Positions 52,501-63,378 of a DNA stretch of 64,000 bases are shown here, piece by piece. The stretch is taken from contig OY757913.1 in NCBI GenBank assembly GCA_963585895.1, positions 103,470,145 to 103,534,144 on the forward strand, in the 5' to 3' direction. The DNA is from Sepioteuthis lessoniana (taxonomy: Eukaryota; Mollusca; Cephalopoda; Myopsida; Loliginidae). The position numbers and the translations under genes are program-made. The notes beneath the pieces were generated by a model, which was not told the origin of the DNA, searched no databases, and saw only the letters and a list, made by a program, of their open reading frames with translations. Position 1 is the stretch's first letter. Each line of letters starts with the position of its first letter.

Positions 52501-54467
52501 ATGGGGGAAACATCTCGGATTCCAAACGAGATGAATTTATCACAGGACATATTTATTAACACGGAACCCTCCCCGAAGCCGGAAGACTTATCATTATCTT
52601 CATCGGCCATACAACCAGCGCAAAAACCACCGGCAACGCCAGTCTCCTGGTCGTCGCAATTACAAAAAAAGAAGAAAACACCAGAAGATTACGAGAACGA
52701 CAGAGTCAGGAAATACGCAAAGTATTTCAAAGAGAACGAAATTTTACCCATACCTGAATTGGTAGAGGCTGTAGAGCCTAAGACTCTGTCGTTCGTAGTG
52801 ACAGATTTAAGGACCAGGAGACTGGCTGGCCTCAAAAAGGAATCATTTGAGGAATTGCTCCAAACTGCAGGCATCCCAGGTAAGTATTTTTACCGGAGGA
52901 GTTTTGCTACCTGGGATGTCCTGCTCCCTTCCGAAGAAATCGCTAAGAAACTGGCCACACATAATATAACCACGAAGTACTTCCGGCTTCAGCCAGAATA
53001 TAGAGGAAAAAGAAGAATAAATGTCACCGTATGTAACGTGTCGATGCAACTTAATGGAGACGTCATCGCCGCCTATTTAAGTTCATACGGCGGCGTAGAG
53101 GACTATATGCAAATCAAATCAGCGCATGGCACGGTATACCGTGATTTTTATTCACCATGATACTAGATAGGGGAGGGTTCAAAACAATACCTCACATAAT
53201 ATCGTACAGAGACACAACAATGACAGTTATCGTAGAGGGCAGGAAACCGCTTTGCTGGTATTGCAAGCAATTAGGACACTTCTCGCGGTCCTGCCCTCAG
53301 AAAGCCACCATCACCACAAACAAAACGACTACCACCGCCAACGATACAATGAATACCACAACGAAAACAATTACGACTACTACTACAGCAGCCAGGAAAA
53401 ACATCAACGCAAACACGGAAACAGGGGTCCAACCCGATAAAGAAGAAGGGTGGACCCTAGTAAAAGGGGGCAAAAAGAAAAAAAAACATCCCCAACAAAA
53501 ACAACAGAAACTATAACTACTATTACTACTAAAATAGCAGCAGCAGCACCAGCAACAACAGAGACACCAATAAAAAAGAAAAACAAAAACCAACCAGAAG
53601 AGATGGAAACATCTTATAATCTAAAAAGGAGAAAATACAGTGGGGATTCAGACAAGGATGGGGAGAAAAAGCAGTGTACACCAAAACCAAAGAAACAACC
53701 ACAAATAGAAAAACAAAAAACACAACAACCCATGCCCACACAACCCCAGAAACCCACAGAAAAAATCCAAGGACCATCACCAATCATACAGAATAACCCA
53801 CAACGCCCAGCACCAATCCTCCACTCCCCAGCTCAACATATACAAAAACACCCCCCCTCCTACCAATTCTTCCTTCTCTCTCTCCAATCACCACTCCCAA
53901 AATGTTCTCCCGATCCAGATCAGTAAAAAGAATTGGACAATCTCCATCACCATCACCCACACATACAAGAACTCATTCAGCAACAAATGAAGTTCGAAAA
54001 CCATTAATTGAAATCACCTTTGTTCAGAACCAGACCCATCTAAAATCACAGATCATCAATTAAAGACAATTCTGAAACCATTATTTTCATTCAAATCCAT
54101 AAATGAAAAATCCATATCAAAGCCATACTTGTTTAGGGATGCAGCCAAGGTGACCACCTTTGGTCGCGCAGCTGGTACCCGTACAAGGGAGCTGTGGCGC
54201 TTCATTCAGGAAGCCAGCTGTGCGGATTTAAGGCTGGCGGAATTCGAGCATTCCTCCCTCAAAAAAAAGTTTCCTTTTTGTTCGGGCAGAGTCCCGATTT
54301 TAGTTCACCCATCATTTTATAGGTCCGTAAAGCTGAGGTACCCCATGGATGTCGGGGGAATTACCAGGGACGACCGAGTTAACACTGAGCTCGGCACGGG
54401 TTCCCTGCGTCAAGCCGTCGGCATCCTCACCCCGAAGGATTTCCGGCCCGTAGTCGACACTGAGTAA
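52501..54467 (+). pseudogene. LINE ORF1 (RNA-binding protein), several frameshifts
   Basis: Starts at the ATG 52,501 after an A-rich 5' UTR. Frame 1 runs to 53,160 (219 codons; 'PELVEAVEPKTLSFVVTDLR', RRM-like mixed region near residues 90-210). A shift near 53,140 leads to frame 3, with 'CWYCKQLGHFSRSCP', a CCHC knuckle (C-x2-C-x4-H-x4-C) near 53,250-53,295, then a Thr/Asn/Lys-rich tract. A further shift in the A-run near 53,475 leads to a Lys/Pro-rich tract to 53,926, then frame 1 ('MFSRSRSVKRIG', 53,902) and frame 3 again (to 54,467, ending 'ILTPKDFRPVVDTE'). ORF1 proteins coat LINE RNA. The C-terminus ends 15 bp before ORF2, as in a bicistronic LINE. Confidence 0.78.
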
Positions 54468-54481
54468 GGTAAGTTGGATTG

Positions 54482-57400
54482 ATGGCTTTAAACCTTGCCG
54501 ATTTGAATGTGAGGGGACTGAGGGATTCAAGCAAGTGTACGCGCTTGCTTGCTGAACTCAAGAACCTCGGAGTAGATGTTGCTGCAGTGCAGGAGACTCA
54601 CTTCACTTGCGGTGCCGACTGTCGGGTGCTGGAAAGTGATTTTAACGTTTTCTCAGCATACGGCAGCCGCACCAGCGCTGGAGTCTCTTTGCTAGTTGGA
54701 CGCAGCCTTGATGCTGATGTTGACGTTGTTTTTGCAGGTGACGGGGGCCGGTGGGTTGTGGCCGATGTTGCCGTGAATAGTTTCAAGTTTCGTCTGGTTG
54801 CTGTTTATGCGTCCAATATCGCTGAGGAGAGGGTTTCCTTTTTCGTCGGTTGGCGCCGTTCCTGGACGATACGAAGCGGCTAGTCTTAATGGGTGATTGG
54901 AATGCGATCCTTGATCCCAAGATAGATAAGGTCGGGCGGGGGGCTAACAGATTGGGAAGGTGTGAAAGCAGCCTTGTCGGCTTCGTGACTCGTCACGGCC
55001 TCGTCGACAGGTTTCGTCTTGATAACCCAGGGCGGGAGATGTGGACGTGGCTAGACAGATCGCCCTCTGCCAAAGTAGGTTCCTACTTGGACAGAGTGTT
55101 AGTGAGAAGAGCTGACATTGATTTTGTTAGTTGTCCCACGTTCCACTTGATAGCGTGGACTGACCATAAACTTATTAGAGTCAGTCTGCGGTTAGCAAAT
55201 AAGCCTAGTCTGGCCGGCTACTGGAAGTTCAATACCTCCTTACTGGAGATACGGGACTTCCGGGATCGGCTAGAATCCCTAATTCAGCGGGCGTTAGTGG
55301 GGGCGGTTACCGGGAATAGGTGGTGGGTTTCTCTTAAGCATAGGATTAGAGATTTCGCCACCAAGTACGGTTGACAGCTCAACTTAGATAGGACCACGGA
55401 GGCGAAATCTATAGATGATAGACTTTCCCGGGCGGTGGCTGGGGGGGGGGAATCCCTAGGTGTAGAGCTAGCAAGGAGGGACCTTGAGCGTGAGAGTAGC
55501 GAGCGCTACAAGGGATCAGTAGTTAGATCTAGGCTAAAAAGAGTTCTCAACGAAGCTGTGAAATCAAACGCGACTGCGCGTGAAGAAAAAGTGCGAAGGT
55601 TCCCCGATCGGTACATCGCATCTGTTAAGACCCCGGACGGGCGTCTGCTGCGATCGGGTCGTGAGATACGTGACGCCTTTCGGGCGCACTTTCGGGATCG
55701 CTTTGCCTGCTGCACTGATCTCCCCCTCCGGGAGTTTCGTAGCTATCTCGCCGACTTCCCCCGCCTTGGGGCGGCTGAAGCGGCTAGCTGCGAGGGTGTG
55801 GTGACTAAATGCGAAGTCCGTGATGCGTTGAAGCAGGTCGGCCTCAACAAGTCGCCGGGACTAGATTGTTTGCCCTACGAAGTGTACTTGAGGATGTCGC
55901 ACATGTTTGTACCTATTCTGACGGATATGTTCAACCATTGGTTCACCCAGGGAGTCATCCCTGGTAGCGTTACCAAGGGCGTGATCACATTGCTGAAGAA
56001 AGGTGGCAGGCATGTTTGGGAGGGTTTAGACGACTACAGGCCCATAACTCTGCTTAACACAGAGTTAAAGATTTTGGCCCGGGTCTTAGCGAATCGTTTA
56101 CAGCTTGTCATTAGCGATCTGATCGGCCCCGAGAAGACCTTTGCTGTGAAGGGAAGATCGATCCAGGACAACCTGCACTTGATTCGCGAGGTCATAGAGG
56201 GGATAAAAGACGACACCGAAGTCGCGCTGATCAGTTTAGATCAGTCCAAAGCCTTCGATAGGGTAGACCATCGGTTCTTGACGTCTGTTTTGGAGACTGC
56301 CGGATTCAAACCGGAGTTCCGCAGATGGATTAGCATGATATACCACAACCCTCAGGCAGTGGTGCAGGTGAACGGAAGGCGTTCGGGGGTGATCGCGATC
56401 GAGCGTTTGGTCCGGCAAGGCTGCCCTCTGTCTCCTCTTCTCTATGTCCTCGCGTTGGAGCCCCTCCTGCGCAGGCTTAGGGATGAGGGGACAAGTTCGG
56501 CACTGCGCGGTATCCCATTCGTTGGCCACCTTGCGGCCAGGGTTTCCGCGTTCGCTGATGACGTCATAGTGTTTGTATCCCGCCGCCAGGATATAGAGGC
56601 TGTGAAAGAGGCGGTTGTCGAGTATGAGCGGATTGCAGGGGCCAAGGTCAATTTTGACAAAAGCGAAGGTTTGCGGCTCGGTGCTTGGAGGGGTATCAAT
56701 ACTCTTCCAGGGCCCTTCTGCTGGAGTAACGGACCCATCCGCATCCTCGGGGTGTGGTTTGGGCCCGACCTCCAACTGGAGCGAAATTGGTTGGAGGTAC
56801 ATGCTAAGGTGAATGCTCAGGTGGGAATCTGGCTTTCAAGGAAGTTGTCCTTAAAGGGTAGGACTGAGGGGTGCGCCGCGTACGTCTTCCCCTTGATCCT
56901 TTACGGATTGGCTGTACTTCCTCTGCCTAAGGCACATCGGTTGGCACTGCAACGACCCCTCTCCAGATTGCTCTGGGGAGGTTCAAGGCCAATGGTCCGT
57001 AGGCAGGTCTGTATCCAACGTACTCGCAACGGGGGTCTGGGTATGCCTGATCTGGAGATGAGTTCGAGTCTCATTGGGTGCCCCATTCATTTGGCCTTGT
57101 GCTAAATCGAAGTAAAGACCTTCGTAAATTACTATGCCTGATCTGGAGAGCCACTGGCTTGCTAAAAGACTTGCATATCTGGGCCGTGTCTTGACGGGGG
57201 ACTCAGTGTGGAGACGAAAGGCGAGTCGGACTTTTCCTCGCCTCAACTCAGACCCAAAAGCTGAAGGTTGACGTTGGCCTTTGGGCGAAGCACTGTTTGT
57301 CCGCGAGTGCCGAAAGGCCCTTCGTAACCTTCTTGGGTCCAGTGACCTTTCATGGCCTCGGAAGGAACTGTATCGGGAGCTAGTGGTGGGTTCCGCTTCT

Positions 57401-57895
57401 GATCCTCTCAGCGAGCGGCGCGGCTGGACGGCGGAGGAGATCCGCACTCACTGGAATTGGGCGCCAGGATCGAGCTTCTTGAACAACTCCGAGTTCTTGC
57501 TCACCTGGCGACTTGCACGGAATGCGTTGCCCCTTCGCGACTTGAACTACAAAGCGGGCCTGGCAGACATGCCTGATTGCTCTCGCTGCAGCAGTGGGTT
57601 GGAAGAAACGGCTGAGCACGCCTTCTACTACTGCGAGCGAGTCCGCCCGTTTTGGGATCACGTCGGGGAGTGGACGGCTCGCATCGAACCCAAAAAGCTT
57701 GTGCTGCTCAACATTGGTTACGTCGTAGACAACGTTCTTCCTCCGTTTCATGGTGAGAAGCGTGTGGTGTTTCTCGTGATCCTAGCTGTAGCCAGAATGG
57801 TGATTTGTACGACGCGAAACAAGGGATTGTATGACGATGCAAGCTTTTCTCATTGTGATCTGGTTTTGTATTTTCGGCATCAGCTGCGGGTCTAA
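54482..57895 (+). pseudogene. LINE ORF2: endonuclease, RT, C-terminal zinc region; broken
   Basis: The ATG at 54,482 begins 'MALNLADLNVRGL'. The endonuclease has 'AVQETHF' (Glu38), and after a frameshift near 54,850 'LMGDWNAIL' and 'YLDRVLV', 'WTDHKLI' (DH pair). One TGA at 55,372-55,374 interrupts the frame. RT follows from about 55,435: 'NKSPGLDCLPYEVY', 'DYRPITLLNTELKILARVL', 'LISLDQSKAFDRVDH' (motif A), 'VRQGCPLSPLLYVLALEP' (B), 'FADDVIVF' (C, 56,551; residue 373 of that frame). A 74-bp SINE-F at 57,059 ends the frame at 57,105. Frame 2 resumes with 'CSRCSSGLEETAEHAFYYC' (near 57,580), the C-terminal zinc motif, to 57,895. RT residues look intact. Closest family by recollection: Tx1-like. 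Confidence 0.88.
57059..57132 (+). mobile_element. SINE-F, 5'-truncated, inside LINE ORF2, with target duplication
   Basis: 74 bp starting at the B box ('gagttcgagtctca') and ending 'cttcgtaaattac'. An exact 17-bp repeat, tatgcctgatctggaga, lies at 57,042-57,058 and 57,133-57,149. Removing insert plus one repeat rejoins two LINE-homologous segments. It introduces the stop at 57,103-57,105. Confidence 0.9.
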
Positions 57896-58716
57896 ATCAG
57901 ATGCGATAGAAAACGCTTGGATCGCATAACATTCAGCAAAAGATGGGTGACTGCAGCGAGCCTGGTCGCACGAAAGGGGGCAACGTTGGAGTCATCCTTC
58001 CCTCCTCTGCCGGCCCATGGCGTCTACGGTACGGGTCCTTAGGGACCCCATCCCTGGTAAGTAGAATTATTTTTCCCCTTGTAACCTAGTTAGCAGTATG
58101 TTGTGTGTCATTGTCCCCGTCATCTAGTCGTTAGTTTCTCAAGATCTTCCCCCTCCCTATTATTTTTGTACCTCAACCCGAATCCCAGCCCGCTTTTATT
58201 GAAGATCTTGAACATTCATATGTAAAAAATCATATTATCTGCTTCTATCGACCCATACCGCGTCCGACCCTTTATTTCTTTTATCTCTGTAGATTAGGAT
58301 TCCCGCCCCACCTAGGGTAGGTCCGGCTTGTTTCCGGTTTTTTTCGACCCGGAAAACAGTCGGACTCCAAATCTTATAGACGGGGGGATGGGAGGGAAAC
58401 CAAATGGGGATTTTTCCTTGTTTTCTTTCTTGTATATATATTTTTTTTCGGGTTTTTTTCTCCCATTCTCATCACTTCACTGTACACAAATCATAGTTTG
58501 TAAATAAAAATCATATACCACTTAGGGGTTTTAAGTAGGCTTTATCATAGAGCAAATGTGGTATTTTGGTATCTGCTGCGCACATGATGAAGGATGAATG
58601 GTTATATATTGTACTGTTGAATGGGTCGGCGAATGTGGCTAGCTAGGCTCCCTTTAGAATACATAGAAAAGCAAGACCGCTCCCTTCCCCTCCCCAAAAA
58701 CCTTAAGGCCTTGTGC
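57896..58716 (+). other. 3' UTR of the Tx1-type LINE
   Basis: Non-coding. Notable words: 'gggacgggggg'-like G-rich tract near 58,380, 'gtttgtaaataaaaatc' (58,497), 'gtaggctttatcatagag', 'aatgggtcggcgaatgtgg', 'cttcccctccccaaaaacc'. The last 220 bp match the fragment at 9395-9631. Confidence 0.75.
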
Positions 58717-58862
58717 CTTCTTTTTATTTATTTACAAAGAAATAAAATAAGCCTACTAGTCAGACAAGAAGAGCCGTTCCTATTGCTGACATATATCATT
58801 ACTCTATCATTATTCCTTTCTTTGTCTTATTATTACTACTACTTGTGTTCACTAACCAGAAC

Positions 58863-58897
<35 letters not shown>

Positions 58898-58901
<4 letters not shown>

Positions 58902-59060
58902 AACACTTACAATGGATTTAAGAGAGATATTTCATCTTTATTTTAACAAGACTTCATCAGAATTATTCATTTGAAATAAAGACGAAATATCATTTTTAAT
59001 CTGTTTTCAGTGTTTCGGTTTATCCACTTTTCCAATTATCTTTTCACATCTGGTCGGATT
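58898..59060. repeat. Inverted Penelope-like ends
   Basis: Arm 1 from 58,898 ('cgaaacacttacaatgg..gagatatttcatctttattt') and the inverse of arm 2, to about 59,030 ('gaaataaagacgaaatatc..cagtgtttcgg'), pair over about 48 bp. Between them the minus strand has CTGATGA, a 5-bp helix and GAAA, a degraded hammerhead-like order. A (TA)n abuts arm 1. Confidence 0.45.
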
Positions 59061-59889
59061 TACCAAATCTACCATTTATCCATGAATATATGCATGTACA
59101 CAATGGAAGAACTCTACAATTGCCTTAAGTGGTACTATCAGGGGCAATAACTTAGCGTAGCCTCCTGGCGACTCCAGAAATTAACGAACTAAAATAGCAA
59201 CAAAAGTAGAAATGATCTATTTTTTCTGAAATCTGTTTAAGCCTTAGACTTTGAAATTGCGTTTGTATTTCGACAAGCAAGATTCTATGGAAGACCAGTA
59301 ATTACCCATGCTCTAGGTATCCTCTCTTTACAGATGTTGTCCAAAGGAAAGGAAAGGCGCTATACAGGTTGGCATTATTTCTGTCATATGGGTTATTAGA
59401 ATATGGGGTTCACATTTCTTGATATTCTCTTGCACTGCGGAAAAATAACGTGAAGCTAATATAGGCTTGAATTCTTAGTTTCTTATTCTATGTGACTCAT
59501 TTTCTTTAGTGAAGTTAGAGGGCACAGCCTATCCTACAATTTTTTTTTAGAAAAGGGAGGTGTGTATGAATAGATTGTAGGACAATCTTGTCATTTTAGT
59601 CTTGCAGTCATAAATCTAAAAGAAAAATTTGAATTTAAACCAACTATAAACCCCTTTATGAATTGACTTGTGGCGTAACCAATTCGAGTGGAAGGAATTC
59701 GATCAGTATATACACTACTGCCGGAAATGCTAAATTCTTGTAAAGGTTTATCATTGTAATTATTTGTAATTTGAAACAATACAGCTGCTGAAAGTTGTTC
59801 GTATTAGATTGAAGACCTCGGATTGAAAAGCAGAATACCATACTTGATTTAATACTTCCAAGATAATCCAAATTTTAAGTTATGTCTGA
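59061..59889. other. Unrecognised sequence with a SINE-A-like tail
   Basis: 'gaatttaaaccaactataaac', 'gaattgacttgtggcgtaacc', 'cgagtggaaggaattcg' (about 59,628-59,702) follow the SINE-A tail at low identity. The rest is unrecognised. Confidence 0.4.
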
Positions 59890-60508
59890 AAACAATTTTC
59901 CGACTTTAGAGCTGGAAAAAGGTGCGTCCAAGAGAAACATCATGTCAGTAATTCGATTTGATATTAAAATAATTTATCGTGCTAAAATACTTGATTCGGT
60001 AGCTCACTTTACGGAGATCATTTCCTTATATTCTGCCTATCAAAACAAATGAACCACCTAGGATTCAAATTACAGTTATCTGTAAATAAGATCGGAAAAT
60101 AGATGGAAGAAGAAAATTAAACATTTTTTCAAGCTAAAAAAAGAAGAGTATGCCTTTCATTAACCTCTGCAGAATGTGCAATGATCCGTATTTAAAGCTG
60201 AATGGAAAGGTAATACTAATATCAGATCAATATACATTTCTAGGCTATATATTTCATAAATACTTGCATTCCTCTTGAACAAAAACGTACCTTGGGGAAT
60301 CAAAATCTCGGGGTATTACAAAACAAACACTCTAATAGGGGACGTTATAAGAAATCACGTGAAAAACTCCACAAAACAATGGAGATCATAACTTGAGTAT
60401 GGTGCTTTGTCTATTGTGCTGCAAGACATGTAATTCTTAAAAAATTAAAAACAATTTACCTTCAAGGACTGAGACACGCAATAGTAGGCTTCAGCACGCT
60501 GCCGTTGG
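59890..60508 (+). pseudogene. Jockey-type RT thumb-region fossil
   Basis: 'QLSVNKIGKWMEE'-like, then 'FINLCRMCNDPYLKLNGK', 'ISDQYTFLGYIFHK' (the FLG motif after the RT palm) and 'LEYGALSIVLQ', 'RHAIVGFSTLP'-like blocks appear across several frames. It follows the same Jockey-type family as 33.8-35.9 kb but covers the part missing there. Ends at (AC)n (60,509-60,532). Confidence 0.65.
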
Positions 60509-60539
<31 letters not shown>

Positions 60540-60680
60540 TACATATGTATATATATTGATTTTTTTTAGATCTGATTGTTTGACTAAAGGATTAAAGATA
60601 TGCGCTAATATGGAGTAAAAGTTTCCTTAATCTGAGTTAGAAATCCCTAAATACTAATGCGTTGTAAAATTTTGCATGGC

Positions 60681-60717
<37 letters not shown>

Positions 60718-60720
<3 letters not shown>

Positions 60721-61795
60721 CACGCGATATCCCACTGGAAGGAGGGAGATAAAATTACTACTCCTCGTGTTTGAATTGACAGTATCTAGCCGTCAAAGAG
60801 TGACCGTTAGGAAGGAATGTGGGTCACACAGGGGAGACCAGGTGTTGGTACTTAGTAACCTCAGGTCGCCGGCCACCGGAAGGGGAGGGAGATAGAAGCC
60901 AAATGATTGGCTGAGACCCTAAAACGGAAGTGGGGCTCCTCCCCACCGTCAGCAGAAATAGATAGTAAAAAAGTGAGTTTTTGAGCAGGGTTCGTAGCGG
61001 GCAGACGAACCATAGCCAGAATTCCGGGTTGAAGACAAAAGAACATCTCAGACACGAGGGACCCCAGGTTCTTCAAGCCAGTGTAAAAAAATAGAATAAA
61101 TTCTATTAGCCCGTGAAATAAGAGAGATTCTCCAGTGGAACCCCGTCGAAAAATAAGATAAGTAACTTTGGGCCATTTCTCCTTTATACCCAAATTTTGT
61201 ATACCACTCTCTCTCTCTCTCTCTCAATTTGAAGAAAAACAAAAGTCAAAAAAAGACATTTATATTCGTGGACTGTCTAATTATTATATGTTTTGACACT
61301 TTGAAAGTGTATATAACTGTAGTAAAGGAATCATATATTTTTATGTTACCACGTGGTCGAAGTTTGTTCTTTGCAGCTCTGCTACGAATTTGTGGAGTCA
61401 CATTTCCTTTTCAGCTTCTATTCGCCTTATGTTATCTTGCTTAGAATTGTCCTATTAATTCCTTTAAAATATCACATGGGAAGCCGGAGTTGCCGACTAC
61501 TACAATATAATATTATTACGTCTAAAACCTATAGGTCCATATTATTCCATTATCTTGGGGAAGGAAGTGAAAGCGGCCTGGTGGGTGTGTGGATAGTGTG
61601 AAATTTGGAACCCCTTGCCAGCGGCGGTCAGTTTGGCCCTAAATTAGTCCCTCACGTAATATGCCAGTTCTTACATGCCTGAGAGAAAAACTCTGAACGA
61701 GGACTTATTATATAGGGGATCAAATGCCAACCTGCCCCGTCTTCACACGTGCGAAAATAAAAGTCCCATTTTGGGATTTTAGTCAATTTGCCGTC

Positions 61796-61798
<3 letters not shown>
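60718..61798 (+). mobile_element. Candidate solo LTR (1.08 kb) within a TA array
   Basis: Begins TGTCACGCGATATC and ends GCCGTCACA, so TGT..ACA termini with a short inverted match. Near the 3' end: a TATA-like 'attatataggggatc' (61,706) and 'gaaaataaaagtccc' (61,755) as poly(A) signal, in U3-R-U5 order. (TA)n directly on both sides; the 4 bases 'atat' flank both ends. Internal genes are absent. TGT..ACA fits BEL/Pao or Ty3 LTRs. Confidence 0.55.
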
Positions 61799-61832
<34 letters not shown>

Positions 61833-61979
61833 TATCAGTCAAAGATATTTGCAACCCTACATTTTTTTCTCATCCCCCCAAATATTATTTTTAAAGGAAC
61901 AAGTTAAACGTCACAATGCTTTCATTATAGTAAATACAAGTTTTCTTCGGTAATTTTCATCTTATTATAACTTGATATA

Positions 61980-62215
61980 CGGGGCCATTTGCCTAATGAG
62001 TAGAATGTTTGCCAATGGCTCAGGAGAACAGGGTTCAATTCAAGGTCGACTCATACCAAAGACTCAAAAAAGGGTACTTCATGCCGCCTTGCTTAAGACC
62101 CAGCTTTATATGGTAAGGAATAAGGATAAATTTGAACAATCCAAGAAAAAGAGTAGCGTCCTCCCCTATACCTTGGTGTAGTAGCTATTAAAAAGGGAGC
62201 TTTCGGTTTACCTTT
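61980..62215 (+). mobile_element. SINE-C copy inside the TIR element
   Basis: 'gggccatttgcctaatgag', 'agaatgtttgccaatggc', B box 'gggttcaattcaaggtcg', 'ataccaaagactcaaaaaa', 'ctataccttggtgtagtag'. Well preserved head, diverged tail. Confidence 0.78.
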
Positions 62216-62324
62216 GTCTAAGGTCATTAACTTTAATGTTACCAGATATCTTTCAAAAAATTGATTTGAGGGCTTACTTTCTTCTTTAGTTCTGGGTTTG
62301 TAAAAATTTACTTCCTACTACTAA

Positions 62325-62880
62325 TTAAACTCACATCAACCGAAAAGGACACCGAAACGAGGTTAACGAAAGCATGGACAGCTATCAATAGGCTATCGAT
62401 TATATGGAAATCAGACCTAACCGATAAAATGAAACGCAGTTTCTTCCAGGCAGCGGTCACATCGATACTGCTATATGGATGCACTACATGGACGCTAACA
62501 AAACGGCTGGAGAAGAAGCTAGATGGCAATTACACAAGAATGCTGCGTGCAATCCTGAACAAGTCCTGGCAGCAACACCCCACAAGACACCAACTGTACG
62601 GCCACCTGCCCCCTATCACGAAAACTATTCAAGTTAGACGAACCAGACATGCAGGACACTGCTGGAGAAGCAGAGATGAACTCATAAGAGATGTACTCTT
62701 ATGGATCCCCACACATGGCCGCGCAAAAGCAGGACGACCAGCTCGAACGTACATTCAGCAGCTATGTGAGGATACAGGATGTTGTCCTGAAGACCTACCT
62801 AGGGCGATAAACGATAGGGAGGAGTGGCGAGAGAGGGTCAGGGATATCCGTGCTACCAGCGCGATATGATGATGATGATG
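62325..62880 (+). pseudogene. Young LINE pol 3' fragment inside the TIR element
   Basis: Open from within a block reading 'TKAWTAINRLSIIWKSDL' through 'MKRSFFQAAVTSILLYG', 'TKRLEKKLDGNYTRMLRA', 'HCWRSRDELIRDVLLW', 'HGRAKAGRPARTYIQQL', 'DRDIRA'-type end and stop at 62,867-62,869, then (ATG)n. It is about 120 bp longer at the 5' side than the copy at 29,271 and almost identical where they overlap. RT and endonuclease are absent. The frame upstream of 62,429 joins with one shift. Confidence 0.76.
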
Positions 62881-63189
62881 ATGAAGATACTACAATGTTT
62901 TACCTATGCTGCCATTGTGATCTTTGATTTATTTGGTTAGAAATAACATTTTTGGGATAAGAATTTTTTTTTTTAAATTGAGGATTGCCAAATATTTTTG
63001 ACTTATAGTGTATATGTATGCGCCATGGAAAAGTTTACAATACATTACAAAAATGGTTTTAGGTATTTCTAATTCAAATTAATGAAACATTCACAGCATA
63101 TTAATGCATATGTTTAAGCATTTAGTAAAACAATCATATTTTTAAAAATAATCAATACAATTTTCACAAAGAAAAATCATTGTCACCAA

Positions 63190-63209
63190 TACACACACAC
63201 ACACACACA

Positions 63210-63258
<49 letters not shown>
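63190..63258. repeat. (CA)n(TA)n microsatellite
   Basis: CA tract of about 48 bp with one interruption, then TA. Immediately left of the hairpin. Confidence 0.95.
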
Positions 63259-63262
63259 GTAA

Positions 63263-63355
63263 CTAGAGTGGGATAGTTCCTGACTCACTAAGTAATTATC
63301 GTTACTATATATAGTAATGATAATTACTTAGTGAGTAAGGAACTAACCTACTGGA
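63263..63355. repeat. Perfect-core hairpin, arms about 45 bp
   Basis: Centre about 63,308-63,309 in 'actatatatagt'. Arms share 'tagttcct', 'actcactaagtaattatc' and 'ttactata', with two mismatches in the inner 35 bp. It could be an inverted duplication or a foldback MITE, and could extrude a cruciform. Confidence 0.8.
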
Positions 63356-63378
63356 GTTTCGCCTAAGCGGCTCATTAG

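Larger units (their letters stand above)
52125..58716 (+). mobile_element. Tx1/L1-group LINE, nearly full length (6.6 kb)
   Basis: Order: 5' UTR (about 52,125-52,500), ORF1 with a CCHC knuckle, ORF2 with APE-type endonuclease, RT and a C-terminal zinc region, and 3' UTR. The 3' end is set by the target-duplication-bounded fragment at 9395-9631. The coding part is GC-rich compared with the surroundings. A (TA)n lies just upstream (52,106-52,124) and another about 150 bp downstream. The 5' boundary is approximate and no target duplication was found. Confidence 0.85.
61830..63010. mobile_element. Tc1-type TIR element, non-autonomous, with nested SINE and LINE
   Basis: Left end tgctatcagtcaaagatatt (from 61,830) and, inverted, right end cactataagtcaaaaatatt (to 63,010) align without gaps. 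Similarity continues about 130 bp inward ('catccccccaaatatta' with 'tatcccaaaaatgtta'; 'gtcacaatg' with 'atcacaatgg'). TA lies at both outer sides. There is no transposase between the ends, only short spacer, a SINE-C and a LINE pol fragment. Confidence 0.72.

Noticed and set aside
53297-53783. Hydrophobic minus-strand frames rich in V, F and L
   Set aside because: Antisense of the Thr/Lys-rich tract of LINE ORF1; not membrane proteins.
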